7,138 nucleotides of DNA from Candidatus Hydrogenedentota bacterium (GTDB lineage Bacteria; Hydrogenedentota; Hydrogenedentia; Hydrogenedentales; SCBR16-9), in the NCBI GenBank assembly GCA_007116095.1, contig SKJD01000437.1, forward strand, positions 1-7,138, read 5' to 3'. Both the position numbers and the translations under genes were made by a program. Below, in pieces: positions 5,008 through 7,138 of the stretch. The notes below the pieces were generated by a model that was not told the origin of the DNA, made no database searches, and worked only from the letters and a program-made list of their open reading frames with translations. Every line of letters begins with the position of its first letter. Position 1 is the stretch's first letter.

Positions 5008-6009
5008 TCAGCCGCTGATCCAGGCGTCGCTCAAGCCGTCTATGTCGGCCTCTTCCGGCGTGCCGCTGAACATGACCGTGCGGTACTTCAGGTTAACCGA
5101 TTCACCGGCGGCCAGATGCCAGGGCTCTTCGATCCACTGGAAGGGCATTGGCGACATCATGCCATAATCGCGCGTGAACCAGGGACAGGGCTCCCAGGGG
5201 TTGTCTGGATGGTCGATCAGGGCGATGCCCTCCACCGGCTCGTTTTTGGCCTTGACGCGCTTGCCGTAAAAGGCGCACCAGCGCGCGGGCTGTCCAAAGG
5301 TCTCCGGCTCACCGACCTGGCCTTCGCTGTTCACCATCGTGCCGCCGCCCCATACGGTGATATCGGTTGCGACGCGCACGGAGAACAGCGCATGGTTCGT
5401 GCGTTCGATGGTGATGTCCTCTTCGGCTTTCCACTCAATCTCCGAGTCCAGAATCCACTTGTTGGGATAGTCCACGGTGATGGTGTACTTACGGGTGTCC
5501 GTCATCTGGAGGGGGCGCTCCGGCGCGCGCCATTCGCAGGCATCCTCAATGATCGCGGAGGTGCTGTTCGCCTCGGTGACGCGGGGGCCGGTGGACAGAA
5601 CCTGCCCATGCTCCAGGCCCTGCTGCCAGTAGTTCTGCCCGTTGACCCTGTCGCAGGAGAAGTAGACCGAGCGGTGGTGGGGCCAGGGCTCCGCCGTTTC
5701 GGAAGTCAGCGACAGGCCCGATGCCAGGCCCATGAGCGGGTAGAAGTAGGGATACTTCGAGCCGTGGTGGGCGCGGTAGCTTACGAGCGGTTCGTTATTC
5801 CAGCGCAGCCAGATATGGGGACCGTGTTGCTGACCGCCTAGTTCCGCTTCCTGGTAATGCCGGAGTTGCTCGGCGCCGTCCGGCGGTTGCTGTTGGGCGG
5901 CCGCTTGCTGGTTCAGGGCGTGCAGGCCCAGGGGTACCGCCGCCAGGGCCAATCCGCTGCCCATAAAGCCACGTCGACTCAGATTTCCATGTTCATTGTT
6001 TGTTGGCAT
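5008..6009 (-). CDS. Tat-exported DUF6807 ('PmoA-like') family protein
   Basis: Exported protein of 333 residues, function not established; the 'methane oxygenase PmoA' label used for this family does not indicate methane oxidation. The N-terminus is a Tat signal: SRRGFMGS at 11-18, a hydrophobic run at about 19-30, and a likely cleavage after AAA at 36-38. The mature part shows the family landmarks in order: YPYFYPLMGLASGLSLT (86-102), the paired histidines in WPHHRSVYF (109-117) with VNGQNYW (122-128), MVNSEG (225-230), ARWCAFYGK (242-250), GIALIDHPDNPWEPCPWFTRDYG (261-283, quoted in part as its DHPDNP core at 266-271), and SPMPF (286-290). ATG 6009 has AAGGA 8 nt upstream. The ASST-like gene lies 94 nt upstream on the same strand, so they may be co-transcribed. 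Such proteins are common in Planctomycetota and Verrucomicrobiota-type genomes, often beside carbohydrate-degradation genes. Confidence 0.88.
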   Translation of the reverse strand: MPTNNEHGNLSRRGFMGSGLALAAVPLGLHALNQQAAAQQQPPDGAEQLRHYQEAELGGQQHGPHIWLRWNNEPLVSYRAHHGSKYPYFYPLMGLASGLSLTSETAEPWPHHRSVYFSCDRVNGQNYWQQGLEHGQVLSTGPRVTEANSTSAIIEDACEWRAPERPLQMTDTRKYTITVDYPNKWILDSEIEWKAEEDITIERTNHALFSVRVATDITVWGGGTMVNSEGQVGEPETFGQPARWCAFYGKRVKAKNEPVEGIALIDHPDNPWEPCPWFTRDYGMMSPMPFQWIEEPWHLAAGESVNLKYRTVMFSGTPEEADIDGLSDAWISG

Positions 6010-6026
6010 ACATTGTTTCCTTATAA

Positions 6027-6041
6027 GTAAGCCTTACGTAA
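6027..6041. promoter_or_regulatory. Overlapping palindromes upstream of the DUF6807 gene
   Basis: Two overlapping self-complementary elements lie just upstream of the gene's ribosome site (AAGGA on the minus strand, 6022-6018). They are GTAAGCCTTAC (6027-6037) and TTACGTAA (6034-6041). The surrounding 6010-6060 is AT-rich, including an A6 run at 6044-6049. This could be an operator for the DUF6807 gene, but no clear -35/-10 pair was identified. Confidence 0.3.
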
Positions 6042-6103
6042 CCAAAAAATACCATGTCATTCCATACGGGCACTTGCGATGTTGCTACGAATGCAGGTAT
6101 TTA

Positions 6104-7138
6104 TTATGACAGCCAATCTGCCACAAAGTCTTCCGAATAGCGGATCATCTCATTGATCACCGGGATCAGCGCGTCGTCCTCGCCGGTGCGCACGGGATTG
6201 ATATACTCCCAGACAATGTCATTGTCCCGGGTGACCTCCAGCACGCGTCCGCTGTTGGTCTCCGTGATCAGGAAATTGTCGTTGGGCAGCCCCCAAGCGG
6301 CCCCGCAAGTCCTTGAGAAAAACGGCTGCTCGGGCGTGCCGCGAAATTCCCAGGTTTCCTCCCGGGTCAGCGGATCAAACTCCACAACCCGCGACGCCGG
6401 ATACATCATACGATGCCATACCGGCCCGACATTGTCAAACAGCAGCATCCGGTCGTTGGGCAGCAGTTTCGGATCATGCGGAAAATTCCACTGCCCGGCC
6501 AGGCCCCAGGTAAAGACCTCCTCTTCCATGTCGAGCACGCCGATGAAGTCGATTTGCAATAGACAGAGCAGGACATTGCCCTCCCGGAAAGCGGGAATGC
6601 GATCGCTCAACTGGCCGTCCAGGACCTGAATCGAGTTCACGTGCAGGATGTCCCCGCCATAGTGGGCGTTTCGCAACAGCGGTGCGTAGGGAGAGTCTTC
6701 CAGGGCTTTCAGCGTGGAGACCTTTTGAAGCGACTCGCCGTCGGGATCCAGTATCTCCACATAATCCACCAGCGTCACGGCGTCCTGTCCCGCCATGGGA
6801 TTTTCTTCCCACTGACGCGACAAAATATAGATATGCCCGTCGTCCTGGATGCGCATGTCATGGTGGTAGCCCTGGTCGGGTTTCTGCCACAGGATATTGC
6901 TGTCCTTGTCCATCTTGAAGAGCATGTTGTCACACTGGACCGCCAGCACATCCCCGTTGGGATAGAGATGGGAGCGGCGCCAGCTCAGGCTGTCAAAGCG
7001 TTCATCGCCAAATTCTGGCTGCCAGGTATGGACGATTTCTCCTTCCATGTCCATCAGGTAGAGCGCGCTCGTGTTCCCGCTCGGAAAGAAGTTGTACCCG
7101 GGATAGGCCCGTTCCGGATCATGGGTAATCACCCCGCT
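6104..7138 (-). CDS. Arylsulfotransferase (ASST)-family protein, 5'-partial
   Basis: Beta-propeller protein of the ASST-like superfamily. Characterised bacterial ASST enzymes transfer sulfate between phenols in the periplasm, but many relatives in this branch are unproven. The frame stays open to the right edge (…SGVITHDPERAYPGYNFF). The GTG at 7132 corresponds to the Val of the family's GVT-type opening motif, so the true start and any signal peptide lie off the window. Landmarks, counted from that Val: HTWQ (35-38), YHHDM (89-93), DILHVNSIQVLD (161-172), TWGLAGQWNFPHDPKLLPN (208-226), LLFDN (230-234), ASRVVEFDP (246-254), ETNSGRVLEV (291-300), and a final IVWEYINP (306-313). These repeated tryptophan and His-containing blades match the family. 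The protein ends DWLS and its length is normal. It is followed by the DUF6807 gene on the same strand, a pairing that suggests a shared role outside the cytoplasm; the substrate is unknown. Confidence 0.85.
   Translation of the reverse strand, partial: SGVITHDPERAYPGYNFFPSGNTSALYLMDMEGEIVHTWQPEFGDERFDSLSWRRSHLYPNGDVLAVQCDNMLFKMDKDSNILWQKPDQGYHHDMRIQDDGHIYILSRQWEENPMAGQDAVTLVDYVEILDPDGESLQKVSTLKALEDSPYAPLLRNAHYGGDILHVNSIQVLDGQLSDRIPAFREGNVLLCLLQIDFIGVLDMEEEVFTWGLAGQWNFPHDPKLLPNDRMLLFDNVGPVWHRMMYPASRVVEFDPLTREETWEFRGTPEQPFFSRTCGAAWGLPNDNFLITETNSGRVLEVTRDNDIVWEYINPVRTGEDDALIPVINEMIRYSEDFVADWLS

Noticed and set aside
4948..5841. Long plus-strand open frame of 297 codons with AGGAGG 11 nt upstream of its ATG
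   Set aside because: It is antisense to the well-supported DUF6807 gene. The composition is the Ala/Gly/Arg/Val-rich pattern of a mirror frame, no family motif is seen, and its ATG lies in the terminator hairpin.
5008..6009. Reading the DUF6807 gene as a methane monooxygenase subunit because of the 'PmoA' family label
   Set aside because: The protein is a soluble Tat-exported product without the membrane helices of particulate methane monooxygenase PmoA; the label is historical.
6153..6918. Several plus- and minus-strand frames within the ASST-like gene
   Set aside because: They are Ser/Arg/Pro-rich shadow frames of the real minus-strand gene.

Overview
The window looks like a chromosomal piece of a fairly GC-rich bacterium. 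The three metabolic or extracytoplasmic genes are written in GC-rich codons. The combination of a cobalamin-dependent RTPR, a DUF6807 ('PmoA-like') Tat-exported protein, an arylsulfotransferase-like beta-propeller protein and a DUF4838-like remnant is typical of Planctomycetota, Verrucomicrobiota, Lentisphaerota or Hydrogenedentota-type genomes. This taxonomic guess is inference from gene families only.

Layout. Bases 1-2046 (+) carry nearly all of an adenosylcobalamin-dependent ribonucleoside-triphosphate reductase (class II RNR); its first few codons lie off the left edge. It is followed by a good Rho-independent terminator (2081-2128) and a G/C-homopolymer inverted repeat. Bases 2212-4603 form a visibly AT-richer block of two two-gene toxin-antitoxin type modules placed head to head. 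On the minus strand is an AbiEi-like antitoxin and an AbiEii-like nucleotidyltransferase toxin, joined by a TTGA stop/start overlap with a strong GGAGG ribosome site. On the plus strand is a HEPN protein of the HI0074 type with an intact RX4HXY motif, followed by an MNT nucleotidyltransferase that overlaps it by 8 nt. A control region of roughly 100 bp between the modules holds a perfect TATAAT and two copies of TGTACATA.

Bases 4604-4949 hold no intact gene. On the minus strand they keep what looks like the C-terminal coding remnant of a DUF4838-type protein. An 11-bp hairpin (4943-4973) separates this from two minus-strand genes: a Tat-signal DUF6807 protein (5008-6009) and, upstream of it, an arylsulfotransferase-family protein (6104 to the right edge, 5' end missing).

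How it fits together. The RNR is a housekeeping gene for dNTP supply. The DUF6807 and ASST-like genes resemble the exported or secretory-enzyme repertoire of these phyla, and their exact substrates cannot be read from the sequence. The block between them looks like a small acquired defence or stress module that landed between the RNR terminator and a decaying gene. Both modules use nucleotidyltransferase-fold proteins, and published relatives of both toxins act on the 3' ends of tRNA. No CRISPR array, rRNA, tRNA, insertion sequence or integrase was found. Nothing here is a clearly new system; the head-to-head pairing of the two modules is the most interesting arrangement.
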